A stretch of 57,654 nucleotides of DNA from an uncultured Lachnospiraceae bacterium (GTDB lineage Bacteria > Bacillota > Clostridia > Lachnospirales > Lachnospiraceae). The position numbers and the translations under genes were made by a program. The notes under the pieces are model-generated. The model was not told the origin of the DNA and did no database searches. It saw nothing but the letters and a program-made list of their open reading frames with translations. Positions within the stretch are counted from its first letter, which is position 1, and each line of letters opens with the position of its first letter. The DNA is taken from assembly GCA_910577825.1 (NCBI GenBank), contig CAJTOK010000020.1, positions 1-57,654 on the forward strand. Direction: 5' to 3'. This document shows positions 18,971 to 27,723 of the stretch, one piece after another.

Positions 18971-20443
18971 TTATTTAATGAAATTGCCGCAATTCACTAC
19001 ATCTGCAACAAGCTCCCTGTCATCCATATGGTACTTTTTACCCTTAATCTCCTGGTAATCTTCATGCCCTTTGCCTGCAAGCACAATTACGTCACCCTCT
19101 TTTGCATTTTCAATGGCATAACGTATGGCAGCAGGCCTTTCTGTAATTGTAATATACTGCCCGTCTGCTTTCTTTACACCTGTTACAATATCTTCAATAA
19201 TTGCTTCTGGTTCTTCATTACGCGGGTTGTCAGATGTGACTATTGTCAAATCTGCAAGCCTTGAGGATACTTCCCCCATTTCAAAGCGCCTTTCCCTTGA
19301 ACGGTTGCCGCCGCACCCAAAAAGGCATACAAGCCTTGCCGGGTTATATTCCTTTAGTGTTTCCAGAAGGCTCTGTAAACTCATTGCATTATGTGCATAG
19401 TCTATCATAACAGTAAACTCCGGGGATACATCTATAAGTTCCACCCTGCCTTTTACACGTACCTGTGAAAGTGATTTTAATATTGTTTCATTAGAAACAC
19501 CAAAATGCCTGCATATTGAAACCGCCGCCATGGAATTGTACACACTGAATTTGCCAGGTATATCAATTTCCACATCCATTTCTATAAGGCCGTCCATATG
19601 GTATCTGGCGCCAAGTATGCCTTTCTTTTCAAAGAGCTGTACTGATGAAGCCCTTATATCTGCATTTTCTGCAAAACCATATGTTTCAACATCACATGTA
19701 TGCCCTTTTAATATTTCTTCCAGATGGCTGTCATCTGCATTGAAAATGCCATGCCTGCACTGCCTGAATAAAAGGCTTTTGCAATGTATATAATCTGCAA
19801 GGTCTTTATGCTCGGCAGGCCCTATATGGTCTGGTGCAAGGTTTGTAAATATGCCATAATCAAATGTAAAGCCGCCTGTCCTGTGCAGCATAAGCCCCTG
19901 TGAAGAAACTTCCATAACAACACATTTACACCCCGCAAGAACCATTCTCCTGAAAGTTTCCTGTATAATATATGATTCAGGCGTAGTATTTGATGAAGGC
20001 ACTGTTTCATCACCTATAATGGTTTCAACCGTGCCAATAAGCCCTGTCTTAATGCCTGAAGCTTCAAGGATAGAGCGCATCATATATGTTGCCGTGGTCT
20101 TTCCTTTAGTACCTGTAATCCCTATTGTAACAAGTTCTTCTGCAGGATGGCCAAAATACGCTGCTGAAAGCTTTGCAAGTGCCATGCGGCTGTCTGCCAC
20201 CTTAATTACAGTTATATTGCCTGGCACTTCAACGGGCTTTTCCACTACAAGGGCTATAGCACCTTTAGAAACAGCATCCATTGCAAATCCATGCCCGTCT
20301 GATACTGCACCGCTTATACATACAAATAAATTCCCGCCTGATACTTTCCTTGAATCATATGCAATGCCAGAAATCCCTGTTTTATCTGCTGTGCCCTGTA
20401 TACATTTATAATCTATGTCTTTAAGCAAACCAGCAAGTTCCAT
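18971..20443 (-). CDS. murE: UDP-MurNAc-L-Ala-D-Glu:meso-DAP ligase
   Basis: Adds the third amino acid to the cell-wall stem peptide. P-loop GITGTKGKTTATYMM near residue 107 and the Mur ligase C-terminal domain are present. The specificity motif near residue 404 reads DNPR, the version that marks meso-diaminopimelate rather than L-lysine ligases. This agrees with dapF, which makes meso-DAP, 15 bp upstream. Length 490 aa. Peptidoglycan of the meso-DAP type is therefore predicted for this organism. Confidence 0.96.
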   Translation of the reverse strand: MELAGLLKDIDYKCIQGTADKTGISGIAYDSRKVSGGNLFVCISGAVSDGHGFAMDAVSKGAIALVVEKPVEVPGNITVIKVADSRMALAKLSAAYFGHPAEELVTIGITGTKGKTTATYMMRSILEASGIKTGLIGTVETIIGDETVPSSNTTPESYIIQETFRRMVLAGCKCVVMEVSSQGLMLHRTGGFTFDYGIFTNLAPDHIGPAEHKDLADYIHCKSLLFRQCRHGIFNADDSHLEEILKGHTCDVETYGFAENADIRASSVQLFEKKGILGARYHMDGLIEMDVEIDIPGKFSVYNSMAAVSICRHFGVSNETILKSLSQVRVKGRVELIDVSPEFTVMIDYAHNAMSLQSLLETLKEYNPARLVCLFGCGGNRSRERRFEMGEVSSRLADLTIVTSDNPRNEEPEAIIEDIVTGVKKADGQYITITERPAAIRYAIENAKEGDVIVLAGKGHEDYQEIKGKKYHMDDRELVADVVNCGNFIK

Positions 20444-20458
20444 TATAAAATCCCCCTC

Positions 20459-21310
20459 TTAGCCATTTATTTCAATCTCCCCGTCAAATACAGTTACAGC
20501 AGGGCCTGTCATAAATACAGTTCCCTTTTTTCTGTCATATTTTATAAATAAATCCCCTCCCAGAAGGTGTACTGTTACTTCTTCATCTGTCTTGCCGTTT
20601 AACACACATGCCACAACAGACGCACATGTACCAGTGCCACATGCAAGCGTTTCACCAGAACCACGCTCCCATACACGCATATTTATTTCACCGCGGCTTA
20701 TTACCTGTACAAATTCAGTATTAACACTGTCAGGGAATAAAGGGCTGGCCTCAAACAAAGGCCCGTACTTGTGAATATCAAAGTTTTTAGTATCCTCTAC
20801 AAATACAACAGCGTGCGGGTTTCCCATGGAAACGCATGTAATATTATATTCCCTGCCGCCTATGCAGGCTGGCTGGTTTATAAAAGTGTCCATTTCTTTA
20901 TCTGCCACTACAGGAATTTCTTCCGGCTTTAAGACAGGTGCTCCCATATCCACTTTTACAACGCATACATTCCCGTCTTCTACAGTTAAATCAAGGTATT
21001 TAATGCCGCTTTTTGTTTCAATGGATATCTGTTCCTTATCTGTAAGCCCATGCTCATAAACATACTTGGCGACACAGCGTATACCGTTACCGCACATCTT
21101 CCCTTCAGAGCCATCAGCATTATACATGGACATTTTAAAGTCTGCTGTATCCGACGGGCAGATTAAAATAAGCCCGTCAGAGCCAATGCCAAAATGCCTG
21201 TCACTTATATAGCGTGATACCTCACAAGGATTTGCAATGGTTTCTTCCATACAGTTTACATATATATAATCATTGCCACATCCCTGCATTTTAGTAAATT
21301 TTATTTTCAT
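20459..21310 (-). CDS. dapF: Diaminopimelate epimerase
   Basis: Converts L,L-DAP to meso-DAP for lysine and peptidoglycan synthesis. Both catalytic cysteines are visible: MCGNGIRC (near residue 73) and ETLACGTGTCASV (near residue 220). The N-terminal TKMQGCGNDYIYV is typical. It is the first gene of the long - strand operon and directly precedes murE, whose substrate it supplies. Confidence 0.97.
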   Translation of the reverse strand: MKIKFTKMQGCGNDYIYVNCMEETIANPCEVSRYISDRHFGIGSDGLILICPSDTADFKMSMYNADGSEGKMCGNGIRCVAKYVYEHGLTDKEQISIETKSGIKYLDLTVEDGNVCVVKVDMGAPVLKPEEIPVVADKEMDTFINQPACIGGREYNITCVSMGNPHAVVFVEDTKNFDIHKYGPLFEASPLFPDSVNTEFVQVISRGEINMRVWERGSGETLACGTGTCASVVACVLNGKTDEEVTVHLLGGDLFIKYDRKKGTVFMTGPAVTVFDGEIEING

Positions 21311-21340
21311 ATATAATCCCCTCTTTCTTTATATATAGAT

Positions 21341-21346
21341 ATTATA
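21341..21346 (-). promoter_or_regulatory. Probable extended -10 box for the dapF operon
   Basis: On the - strand the sequence reads TGTTATAAT, an extended -10 box, about 31 bp before the dapF start. No good -35 box is seen at the expected distance. Confidence 0.45.
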
Positions 21347-21457
21347 ACATATAATTATTATTTGTGCCTATAAATAAAAATACCATATTTCTGCTATGAT
21401 ACTTTATTATAAATTAAATTATTTCACAAGTATATATAGCAACTGCATAAGTTTTCT

Positions 21458-21465
21458 GTTATAAT
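21458..21465 (+). promoter_or_regulatory. Probable extended -10 box for the glycosyltransferase gene
   Basis: TGTTATAAT with the -10 box at 21460-21465, about 60 bp before ATG 21525. The -35 region is weak. The 214-bp divergent intergenic region otherwise shows only AT-rich sequence and the GGGAGG ribosome binding site near 21510. Confidence 0.45.
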
Positions 21466-21524
21466 GGAATATGGATATGCTCTATAAGTAATAATGTATT
21501 TATATTTCAGGGAGGAAATATTTT

Positions 21525-22709
21525 ATGAGACATAAGATTGTATTGATGGCTGGCGGCACTGAAACACTTGAATATTTTTCATACCAGTTAAAAAAGGGAT
21601 TTGAAGCACTTGGATATAAAACTTTTATATTCGACCAGTCAATGGAAGAAGAAAGTGCCGAGGCCCTTTATAAGTTTGCAGATTCATATGATACAATCCT
21701 TGTTACATTTAATTTTGACGGAATACACTATGAAACATCCCTTTTTGATGTTAATGGTATATCCATATGGGATAAAAGGAAAATCCCATGTGTCAACATA
21801 GTTGTAGACCATCCGTTCTATTACCCTGAACTGCTTGATATAATCCCGAATATCTATTATGAAATATCAATAGACAGGTACCATGATAAATACATTAAAA
21901 AATATTATCCTGATATAAAACGTGGCATGTTCCTCCCACTTGGCGGTACACCGCTTTACCCTGACGGAAGTTTTAAAGATACAGGCAGCCGGCCATATAA
22001 CATTATTTTCACAGGCAATTATACACCGCCTGAGGAGTTCGACCAGTATATTATGCGCAACGGTGATGAATATGCTGATTTTTATAATGGAATAATAGAT
22101 GACCTTATATCAGACCCCGGCCAGACATGTGAGGCAGTTATTGAACGCCATATCTGCCAGGAAATCCCTGGTACAGACAAAGACCAGCTGCGGGAAACGC
22201 TGCCAAATATGATATTTATTGATACATATATAAGGTTCTATTTCAGGGGGCTGGCAGTCAAGGAGCTTATTGACAATGATTTAAAAGTACATTGTGTTGG
22301 CAATGGCTGGGAACGCTTAAAATGCAGGCATCCGGAAAATCTTACATATACATCTTACACTAATTCAGAAGAATGTCTTAAAGCCATATCACAGAGCAAA
22401 ATCTCCCTTAATGTAATGCCGTGGTTTAAAGACGGGGCACATGACCGTATATTTAATTCTATGCTGAATGGCGCAGTCTGTTTAACAGACCACAGCCAGT
22501 ATATTGATGAAATACTTCTGCCAAATAAAAATGTTGTATTCTATGATTTAAAACAGCTTGAAATGCTTCCGTTTATTGCAGGCAGCCTTTTAAATGATAA
22601 ATCCCAGATGGAAATGATACAGCAGGAAGCTTTTAAATATGCCGCAGAAAACCATACATGGCAGCAGCGTGCCAGAATGCTCCATAATGAGCTGCTTAAA
22701 TTTATATAG
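21525..22709 (+). CDS. CgeB-like glycosyltransferase
   Basis: 394 aa with a DUF3880-like N-terminal half and a C-terminal glycosyl-transferase-1-type domain, as in the CgeB family. N-terminal MAGGTETLEYFSYQLKKGFE resembles the first Rossmann strand. The middle has VNIVVDHPFYYPELL and the C-terminal domain has LNVMPWFKDGAHDRIFNSMLNG, probably the nucleotide-sugar-binding helix region. The paralogue at 39600-40796 shows the same blocks (DHPMHVHRYLE; LNVQPLFTEAPHDRVFNAMVNG). CgeB proteins decorate spore or cell surfaces; acceptor and sugar are unknown here. It is monocistronic, ended by the terminator at 22722-22747. Confidence 0.8.
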   Translation: MRHKIVLMAGGTETLEYFSYQLKKGFEALGYKTFIFDQSMEEESAEALYKFADSYDTILVTFNFDGIHYETSLFDVNGISIWDKRKIPCVNIVVDHPFYYPELLDIIPNIYYEISIDRYHDKYIKKYYPDIKRGMFLPLGGTPLYPDGSFKDTGSRPYNIIFTGNYTPPEEFDQYIMRNGDEYADFYNGIIDDLISDPGQTCEAVIERHICQEIPGTDKDQLRETLPNMIFIDTYIRFYFRGLAVKELIDNDLKVHCVGNGWERLKCRHPENLTYTSYTNSEECLKAISQSKISLNVMPWFKDGAHDRIFNSMLNGAVCLTDHSQYIDEILLPNKNVVFYDLKQLEMLPFIAGSLLNDKSQMEMIQQEAFKYAAENHTWQQRARMLHNELLKFI

Positions 22710-22721
22710 CTATGGCAGATG

Positions 22722-22747
22722 GCAGGAATTAATTTTCCTGCTTTTTT
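22722..22747 (+). terminator. Intrinsic terminator of the CgeB-like gene
   Basis: Stem GCAGGAA / TTCCTGC with a 6-nt loop followed by six T (22742-22747). It overlaps the last codons of the convergent ruvB gene. Confidence 0.8.
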
Positions 22748-23751
22748 ATTCCAAAATGGCTGTAAGCCGCACCAGATGCCACACGCCCCCTTGATGTCCT
22801 TAATATAAACCCCTTCTGTACAAGATATGGCTCATATACGTCTTCAAGAGTCCCTGCATCCTCACCAATGGAAACCGCAAGGGCATCAACACCGGCAGGG
22901 CCGCCGCCAAAATTTTCTATAAGTGTTTTTAATATAAGCCTGTCTGTATTATCAAGCCCTGATTTATCAACTTCTAAAAGGTCAAGTGCAAAATCCGCCA
23001 CTTCTTTTGTGATTTTCCCGTCATATTTTATCTGTGCAAAGTCCCTGGCACGTTTAAGCAGCCGGTTGGCAAGCCTTGGTGTGCCTCTCGACCTTCTGGC
23101 AAGCTCTGCTGCGCCTTCCTCTTCAATTACAACTTCAAGTTTGCCTGCGGAATTTTTAATAATTTCTGACAGCTCCTCCTCTGTATAAAATTCAAGCCTG
23201 TTTACAACCCCGAACCTGTCCCTTAAAGGCGCTGAAAGCATACCAGCACGTGTAGTTGCACCTATAAGCGTGAATTTAGGCAGTTCAAGGCGTATCGAGC
23301 GTGCCGAAGCACCTTTTCCTATAACTACATCTATAACATAATCCTCCATTGCCGGGTAAAGGACTTCCTCAACCTGCCTGTTCAGCCTGTGTATTTCATC
23401 CACAAAAAGCACATCGCCATCCTGCAGGTTATTAAGGATTGCTGCCATTTCACCGGGTTTTTCAATGGCAGGCCCTGCTGTCACTTTTATATTAACCCCC
23501 ATTTCATTTGCAACAATGCCTGCAAGCGTGGTTTTGCCAAGGCCCGGCGGGCCGTATAAAAGCACATGGTCAAGGGAATCCTTTCTCTGCCTGGCAGCTT
23601 CTATGTATATTTCCAGGTTTCTTTTAACCTTTTCCTGCCCTATATAATCTTTAAGAAGTTTAGGCCTTAAACTTGTTTCAATCCCTGCATCTTCTGTAGT
23701 AAATTCAGTAGTAATCGTTCTTTTAGACATAACATGGAAATATCCTTTCAT
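22729..23751 (-). CDS. ruvB: Holliday junction branch-migration helicase subunit RuvB
   Basis: AAA+ motor that drives branch migration together with RuvA. Walker A is GPPGLGKTTLAG, Walker B LFVDEIHRL, sensor region GATTRAGMLSAPLRDRFG, and a C-terminal winged-helix domain ends in TSRGRVAS. The start ATG 23751 overlaps the ruvA stop as ATGA, indicating coupling; a second ATG at 23730 gives the more standard MSKRTITTEF and cannot be excluded. Length 340 aa. Confidence 0.97.
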   Translation of the reverse strand: MKGYFHVMSKRTITTEFTTEDAGIETSLRPKLLKDYIGQEKVKRNLEIYIEAARQRKDSLDHVLLYGPPGLGKTTLAGIVANEMGVNIKVTAGPAIEKPGEMAAILNNLQDGDVLFVDEIHRLNRQVEEVLYPAMEDYVIDVVIGKGASARSIRLELPKFTLIGATTRAGMLSAPLRDRFGVVNRLEFYTEEELSEIIKNSAGKLEVVIEEEGAAELARRSRGTPRLANRLLKRARDFAQIKYDGKITKEVADFALDLLEVDKSGLDNTDRLILKTLIENFGGGPAGVDALAVSIGEDAGTLEDVYEPYLVQKGFILRTSRGRVASGAAYSHFGIKKQEN

Positions 23752-24359
23752 AAATTCTTAAGGCTTAACTTTAAAAGCTCCTCAACTGTTGTATATGTAC
23801 TGCTGTCAACACTTCTGGCAGCTTTCATTGCTTCTGCCGGAGGATAGCCAAGCGCTGCCAGTGCCTCGGCAGCATCAGAAACCATCTGCCTGGTGCCTGC
23901 ATCACCATCTGCTGCATTTTCCCCGCCATGCGCCAGTGCTGTATCTGTTACTTCTTTAGCCTCAAGCTTATCTTTAAGTTCAAGTATAAGCCTGCCTGCT
24001 GTTTTAATCCCTATGCCTGGTGCTTTAGCAATGGTTTTTGCATCATTTGCAAGGACTGCAAACCTTAAACTGTCTGTACCCATTGCCCCAAGTATGCCAA
24101 GTGCACCTTTAGGCCCTATACCGCTTACAGTAATAAGCAGTTTAAAAACATCAAGCCCTTCCTTGTCTGCAAAGCCAAAAAGCTGTATATGGTCCTCCCT
24201 GGCCTGCATATACGTATAAACCTTGGTTTCATCCCCTGCCTGCCATGTATCCGGGGTAACAGGCACTGGCACAAATATTTCATACCCTATGCCGCCATTT
24301 TCCACAATAATGCTGTTCGCTGTAACATAAACCAGCTTCCCTTTAATATAGTTAATCAT
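23748..24359 (-). CDS. ruvA: Holliday junction DNA helicase subunit RuvA
   Basis: Tetrameric junction-binding partner of RuvB. The N-terminal OB fold begins MINYIKGKLVYV; helix-hairpin-helix motifs are LLITVSGIGPKGALGIL and AKAPGIGIKTAGRLILEL; the C-terminal domain III (ALAALGYPPAEAMKAAR) contacts RuvB. Length 203 aa. Overlaps ruvB by 4 bp. Confidence 0.97.
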   Translation of the reverse strand: MINYIKGKLVYVTANSIIVENGGIGYEIFVPVPVTPDTWQAGDETKVYTYMQAREDHIQLFGFADKEGLDVFKLLITVSGIGPKGALGILGAMGTDSLRFAVLANDAKTIAKAPGIGIKTAGRLILELKDKLEAKEVTDTALAHGGENAADGDAGTRQMVSDAAEALAALGYPPAEAMKAARSVDSSTYTTVEELLKLSLKNL

Positions 24360-24394
24360 GCTAGTAACTGCCTTTCTAAATATTTTCTTCCAAA

Positions 24395-24649
24395 TCAGTC
24401 AGGAAGCTTTGAAAACTCCCCATATGCTTCACCAAGCCAGCCCTCATCCATATATTTAATTATAACATAGGGATGTATCCCAAGCTCTTCTGATATCTGC
24501 AGTGCATTGCTGTTGGGATAAAGTTTAAGGTACTGTACAATATCATCCAGCTTGTCAGAATCCTTGTCCCTGCATTCCTTGCAGCACATTGTCTTTATTT
24601 TAGATTTAAATATTTTGTGGCAGTGCTTGCAGACATTTGTATATATCAT
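24395..24649 (-). CDS. Small zinc-ribbon protein, YvyF-like
   Basis: 84 aa with an N-terminal zinc ribbon of pattern CKHCHKIF...CCKECRD and a helix-turn-helix-like C-terminal half (NALQISEELGIHPYVIIKYMDEGWL). It resembles the small YvyF/flagellar-operon-associated family of Firmicutes, so a link to motility is plausible but not shown. A longer frame opens at 24751 but would overlap the cls gene by 70 bp. ATG 24649 has AAGGTGG upstream and begins exactly at the zinc ribbon. It lies 32 bp after cls and 35 bp before ruvA. Confidence 0.7.
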   Translation of the reverse strand: MIYTNVCKHCHKIFKSKIKTMCCKECRDKDSDKLDDIVQYLKLYPNSNALQISEELGIHPYVIIKYMDEGWLGEAYGEFSKLPD

Positions 24650-24681
24650 AAAACCACCTTGCCTTTCTGGTAATATATTTT

Positions 24682-26370
24682 TTAAAAAAGAGTTGAGAAA
24701 AGATTTAACAGTGGCTGTACTATTTTCCACCTGAACGGGCGGTTCAGCCATTCCTCATATGTTATCTCTTTACTTATATCAAAAGTTTTAAAGAAATCTT
24801 TCCTTACAGCCTCTTGTATTTCCCTTCCTGACATCCATACACCATTTTCATAATGCAGGTAAAAACTCCTGTAATCCATATTTATAGTACCTACAATAAC
24901 AGAATTTTCAGTAAGTATCTGTTTGGCGTGGATAAACCCAGGTGTATACTCATATATCCTTACACCCTCCCTTAAGAGAGGCCCGTAATTATAATTAGTA
25001 AGTATCTTGACATTCTTCTTGTCAGGAATGGCAGGTGTGATAATCCTTACATCAACCCCGCGTTTTACTGCTTCTATAAGGGACATTTTCATATAATCTT
25101 CTATTATAAGGTAAGGTGTTGTTATATATAAATATTTATCAGCATAAACCATCATCTGGTTGTAAATGCTTTCTACCGGGTTATCCGGGTTATTGGCTGG
25201 CCCGTCTGAAATAACCTGGCAGAATATATTGCCGCACTGGCGTGGGAATGCTGCTTTATATTTAAGGTAATCAACATGCCCTACTGTCTTTTCTGATGCT
25301 TCCCACATCTGCAGGAAAACTACTGTAAGCCCCCAGACTGCCTCACCCCTTACACGTATGCCCGTATCCTTCCAGACCCCGAACCTTTCAATAAGGTTTG
25401 CATATTCATCTGCAAGGTTGAAACCTCCTGTATACCCGGTTTTTCCGTCAATTACAAGTATTTTCTGGTGTGAGCGGTAATTCATATATAGTTCGCCTGT
25501 ATATTTATGGACTGGGTTAAAAACCCTTGTTTCAATCCCCTCATGCTCCAGAATCTGTTTAAAAAACTTGCGTGTCCTTATTGCAGCGCCAAAATCATCA
25601 TACAGGAATTTTACCTCAACGCCTTCAGAAACCTTGCGTTTAAGTATTTCATACATCTTGTCCCATATCCCGCCTTCAGCTACAATAAAGAAATCAATTA
25701 AAATAAACTTTTCTGCCTTCTCTAAATCCCTGAATATTTCTTCAAATACCTCCTCGCCCATAGGGTAAAAATCTACCGCATTGCCAGCAGTAAGCGGAAA
25801 ACCTTCATTCTCCATATATTTTACCATACGCCCTGGTACAGGGTTTTCTGAGATAAAATCAAGATAAACATCCTCATCCTGTATTAAAAACTGGTTACCA
25901 TATGATATCTGCTGCAGTATATGCTGGTCAAGCTTGCGCTTGCCGCTTCTGTCACGCCCCCACAGGTAAAACATAATAAAACCGCTTAACGGCAGCAGCA
26001 TAACTATAGAAATCCATGCCAGCCTGTATGATGGGCTCTGGTTGCGGTTTACAAGTGCCACAATAACAATAACAGATGTAAGCTCCCATATAAAATAAAA
26101 ATACACTGTCACACTTTGCAGTACAAATGGAAGAAAGATTATAAAAAGGCACTGTATAAGAACCATAAGCGCAGTAAGCGCTATTCTTAGAAAACCGCTT
26201 AAATTATTCTGTATCCTGCCTTTAAGCCCTTTCAGGTAGCTTTTGTCCTCCTCTTCTTCAAAATAATTATCCTGCCCCTTGTTTTTGTTTTTCCTGTCCC
26301 ATTTTTCATATGCCGCATCCTGGTTAAACAATTTTTCCATTAATCCAGCCTGCCTTTCTGTATATTCCAA
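24682..26370 (-). CDS. cls: Cardiolipin synthase (phospholipase D family)
   Basis: Makes cardiolipin from two phosphatidylglycerols. Two to three transmembrane helices lie at residues about 55-145. Two HKD motifs follow: HQKILVIDGKTGYTGGFN near residue 307 and HAKQILTENSVIVGTINMDYRS near residue 490. Length 562 aa; the highly charged first 50 residues (EEEEDKSY) precede the first helix. Likely heads the transcript cls - yvyF-like - ruvA - ruvB. Confidence 0.94.
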   Translation of the reverse strand: MEYTERQAGLMEKLFNQDAAYEKWDRKNKNKGQDNYFEEEEDKSYLKGLKGRIQNNLSGFLRIALTALMVLIQCLFIIFLPFVLQSVTVYFYFIWELTSVIVIVALVNRNQSPSYRLAWISIVMLLPLSGFIMFYLWGRDRSGKRKLDQHILQQISYGNQFLIQDEDVYLDFISENPVPGRMVKYMENEGFPLTAGNAVDFYPMGEEVFEEIFRDLEKAEKFILIDFFIVAEGGIWDKMYEILKRKVSEGVEVKFLYDDFGAAIRTRKFFKQILEHEGIETRVFNPVHKYTGELYMNYRSHQKILVIDGKTGYTGGFNLADEYANLIERFGVWKDTGIRVRGEAVWGLTVVFLQMWEASEKTVGHVDYLKYKAAFPRQCGNIFCQVISDGPANNPDNPVESIYNQMMVYADKYLYITTPYLIIEDYMKMSLIEAVKRGVDVRIITPAIPDKKNVKILTNYNYGPLLREGVRIYEYTPGFIHAKQILTENSVIVGTINMDYRSFYLHYENGVWMSGREIQEAVRKDFFKTFDISKEITYEEWLNRPFRWKIVQPLLNLFSTLF

Positions 26371-26379
26371 TTATATTTT

Positions 26380-26401
26380 ACAAGGCCACAAACAGCCTTG
26401 T
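26380..26401. promoter_or_regulatory. Inverted repeat in the cls/nuclease divergent region
   Basis: ACAAGGC and GCCTTGT form a 7-bp inverted repeat with an 8-nt spacer, 10 bp upstream of the cls start. It could be an operator or the base of a 5' UTR hairpin for cls. No regulator can be named. Confidence 0.3.
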
Positions 26402-26429
26402 ATGTCATTATAACTTATCATGTATTTTG

Positions 26430-26458
26430 TTGCAACTTTTTAAAAACTATAGTATATT
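26430..26458 (+). promoter_or_regulatory. SigA-type promoter of the YprB-like gene
   Basis: -35 TTGCAA (26430-26435), 17-bp spacer, -10 TATATT (26453-26458). The start codon is 31 bp downstream. Confidence 0.5.
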
Positions 26459-26488
26459 ACAAACAAAACTTTCCATATGGAGGAAAAT

Positions 26489-27598
26489 ATGAAGATTATA
26501 GACAGCATTATAACGCCGCCTGTGTTTAATTATACATTCCCGCAGGATAAAGAAGAAATATTATTTTTTGACATAGAAACAACCGGGCTTTCCCCAAAAA
26601 CCTCTTCCCTTTATATGATTGGGGCAATGTTTTTTGACGGCAGGTGTAGTTCATGGAAGCTTAAACAGTTTTTTGCAGATAATTACAAAAGTGAAGCAGA
26701 AATTATTAAATCATTTTTAGAAATCCTTGGCAGGTATAAATATTTATACCATTTCAATGGAAAAACCTTTGATATCCCCTATATATTAAATAAATGTGAA
26801 AAGTATGGCATAAAGCCGGACAGCCACTGCATATCCATATTAAATGACAAAGACGGGATTTACTCTGTAGATATACTTGCGCTTATACGGCCTTTAAAGA
26901 AACTGCTTTCAATCCAGAAAGCCAGCCAGCCAGAACTTGAAAGGTGGCTTGGCATAATGCGCAAAGACCAGTATGGCGGAGGGCAGCTTATATCTGTATA
27001 TTCACAGTATATACAGTATAAAACCATTGCAAATGGCAAAGCGCCAGAACTTGAAGGGCTTCTGCTGCTCCATAACCATGATGATATAAAACATATGCTT
27101 GATGTATGCAGCATACTGTCGTACCGTGATTTATTTTCCAGTGCCAGTGATATTGCCATAACAGATATAACCCCTGGCAGCAGGCAGGGCAGATGTATTA
27201 ATATATATTTTAGCCATAATGTGCAAATCCCTAAAGAAACCACTATAATAAAGCCATTTCCTGCAAGCGGGGAAGAAACCATACCTGCCGGGGAACTTTA
27301 TATGGAACTTGGAAAAGATAATGCCATATTGTCAGTTCCTCTGTTTTACGGGAATTTAAAATATTTTTACCCTGTCCGTAAAAAAGCCGCAGCAAAGGAC
27401 TGCTATATAAAAAAAGAAGGCATGTTTATACCATCAATAACACTTATCCAGCCAGAAAACTACAATATGCAGTTTTATATTACATACCATGACCAAATCT
27501 GCTTTTATGCACTGCCAGATGAAACAGTTAATATAAAAAACCCATTCTGGTGCAATTATGTAAAACTGCAGCTTTCATCACTTGTTAAAACAACATAA
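26489..27598 (+). CDS. YprB-like RNase H-fold (DEDD) nuclease
   Basis: 369 aa. The DEDD exonuclease core lies at residues about 25-200: FFDIETTGLSPKTSSLYMIGA holds the first Asp and Glu, LYHFNGKTFDIPYI the second Asp, and LLHNHDDIKHM the last Asp. This is the YprB ribonuclease-H-like family; the partner helicase-like gene often beside it is not in this window. The C-terminal 140 residues have no recognised fold. The frame opens at ATG 26477, but GGAGG at 26479-26483 points to ATG 26489. Confidence 0.8.
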   Translation: MKIIDSIITPPVFNYTFPQDKEEILFFDIETTGLSPKTSSLYMIGAMFFDGRCSSWKLKQFFADNYKSEAEIIKSFLEILGRYKYLYHFNGKTFDIPYILNKCEKYGIKPDSHCISILNDKDGIYSVDILALIRPLKKLLSIQKASQPELERWLGIMRKDQYGGGQLISVYSQYIQYKTIANGKAPELEGLLLLHNHDDIKHMLDVCSILSYRDLFSSASDIAITDITPGSRQGRCINIYFSHNVQIPKETTIIKPFPASGEETIPAGELYMELGKDNAILSVPLFYGNLKYFYPVRKKAAAKDCYIKKEGMFIPSITLIQPENYNMQFYITYHDQICFYALPDETVNIKNPFWCNYVKLQLSSLVKTT

Positions 27599-27602
27599 TA
27601 TA

Positions 27603-27622
27603 GCCCCGCAGTACTGCGGGGC
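27603..27622 (+). terminator. Terminator hairpin after the YprB-like gene
   Basis: A perfect 10-bp GC-rich palindrome (GCCCCGCAGT and its complement), 5 bp after the stop, followed by TTAAAT. The T-run is short. It may also serve the convergent esterase remnant. Confidence 0.6.
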
Positions 27623-27635
27623 TTAAATATGCCTG

Positions 27636-27723
27636 TTACCAGTTAATACCAATGCTTTCTATGTACGCACACAGTTCATCTGCCATTTCACTGGCCTCAT
27701 CTATCCTTAAATGCCCTGGCGTG
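27636..27723 (-). pseudogene. 3' remnant of the IS-split SGNH esterase gene
   Basis: On the - strand this segment reads on in the esterase frame from the target duplication: TPGHLRIDEASEMADELCAY and then IESIGINW before a TAA at 27636-27638. Removing the IS and one copy of the 9-bp duplication rejoins it exactly to the 5' part at 28994-29955. It supplies the last 27 or so residues, including GTPGH, whose His is the likely catalytic His of this esterase group. Confidence 0.85.
27715..27723. repeat. Target-site duplication, left copy
   Basis: CCTGGCGTG directly next to the left end of the insertion sequence; the identical 9-mer lies at 28994-29002 on the other side. Confidence 0.92.

Noticed and set aside
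27603..27622. Palindrome as an end of the insertion sequence
   Set aside because: The IS ends are fixed by the 20-bp inverted repeats and the 9-bp duplication at 27715-27723; the palindrome lies outside.
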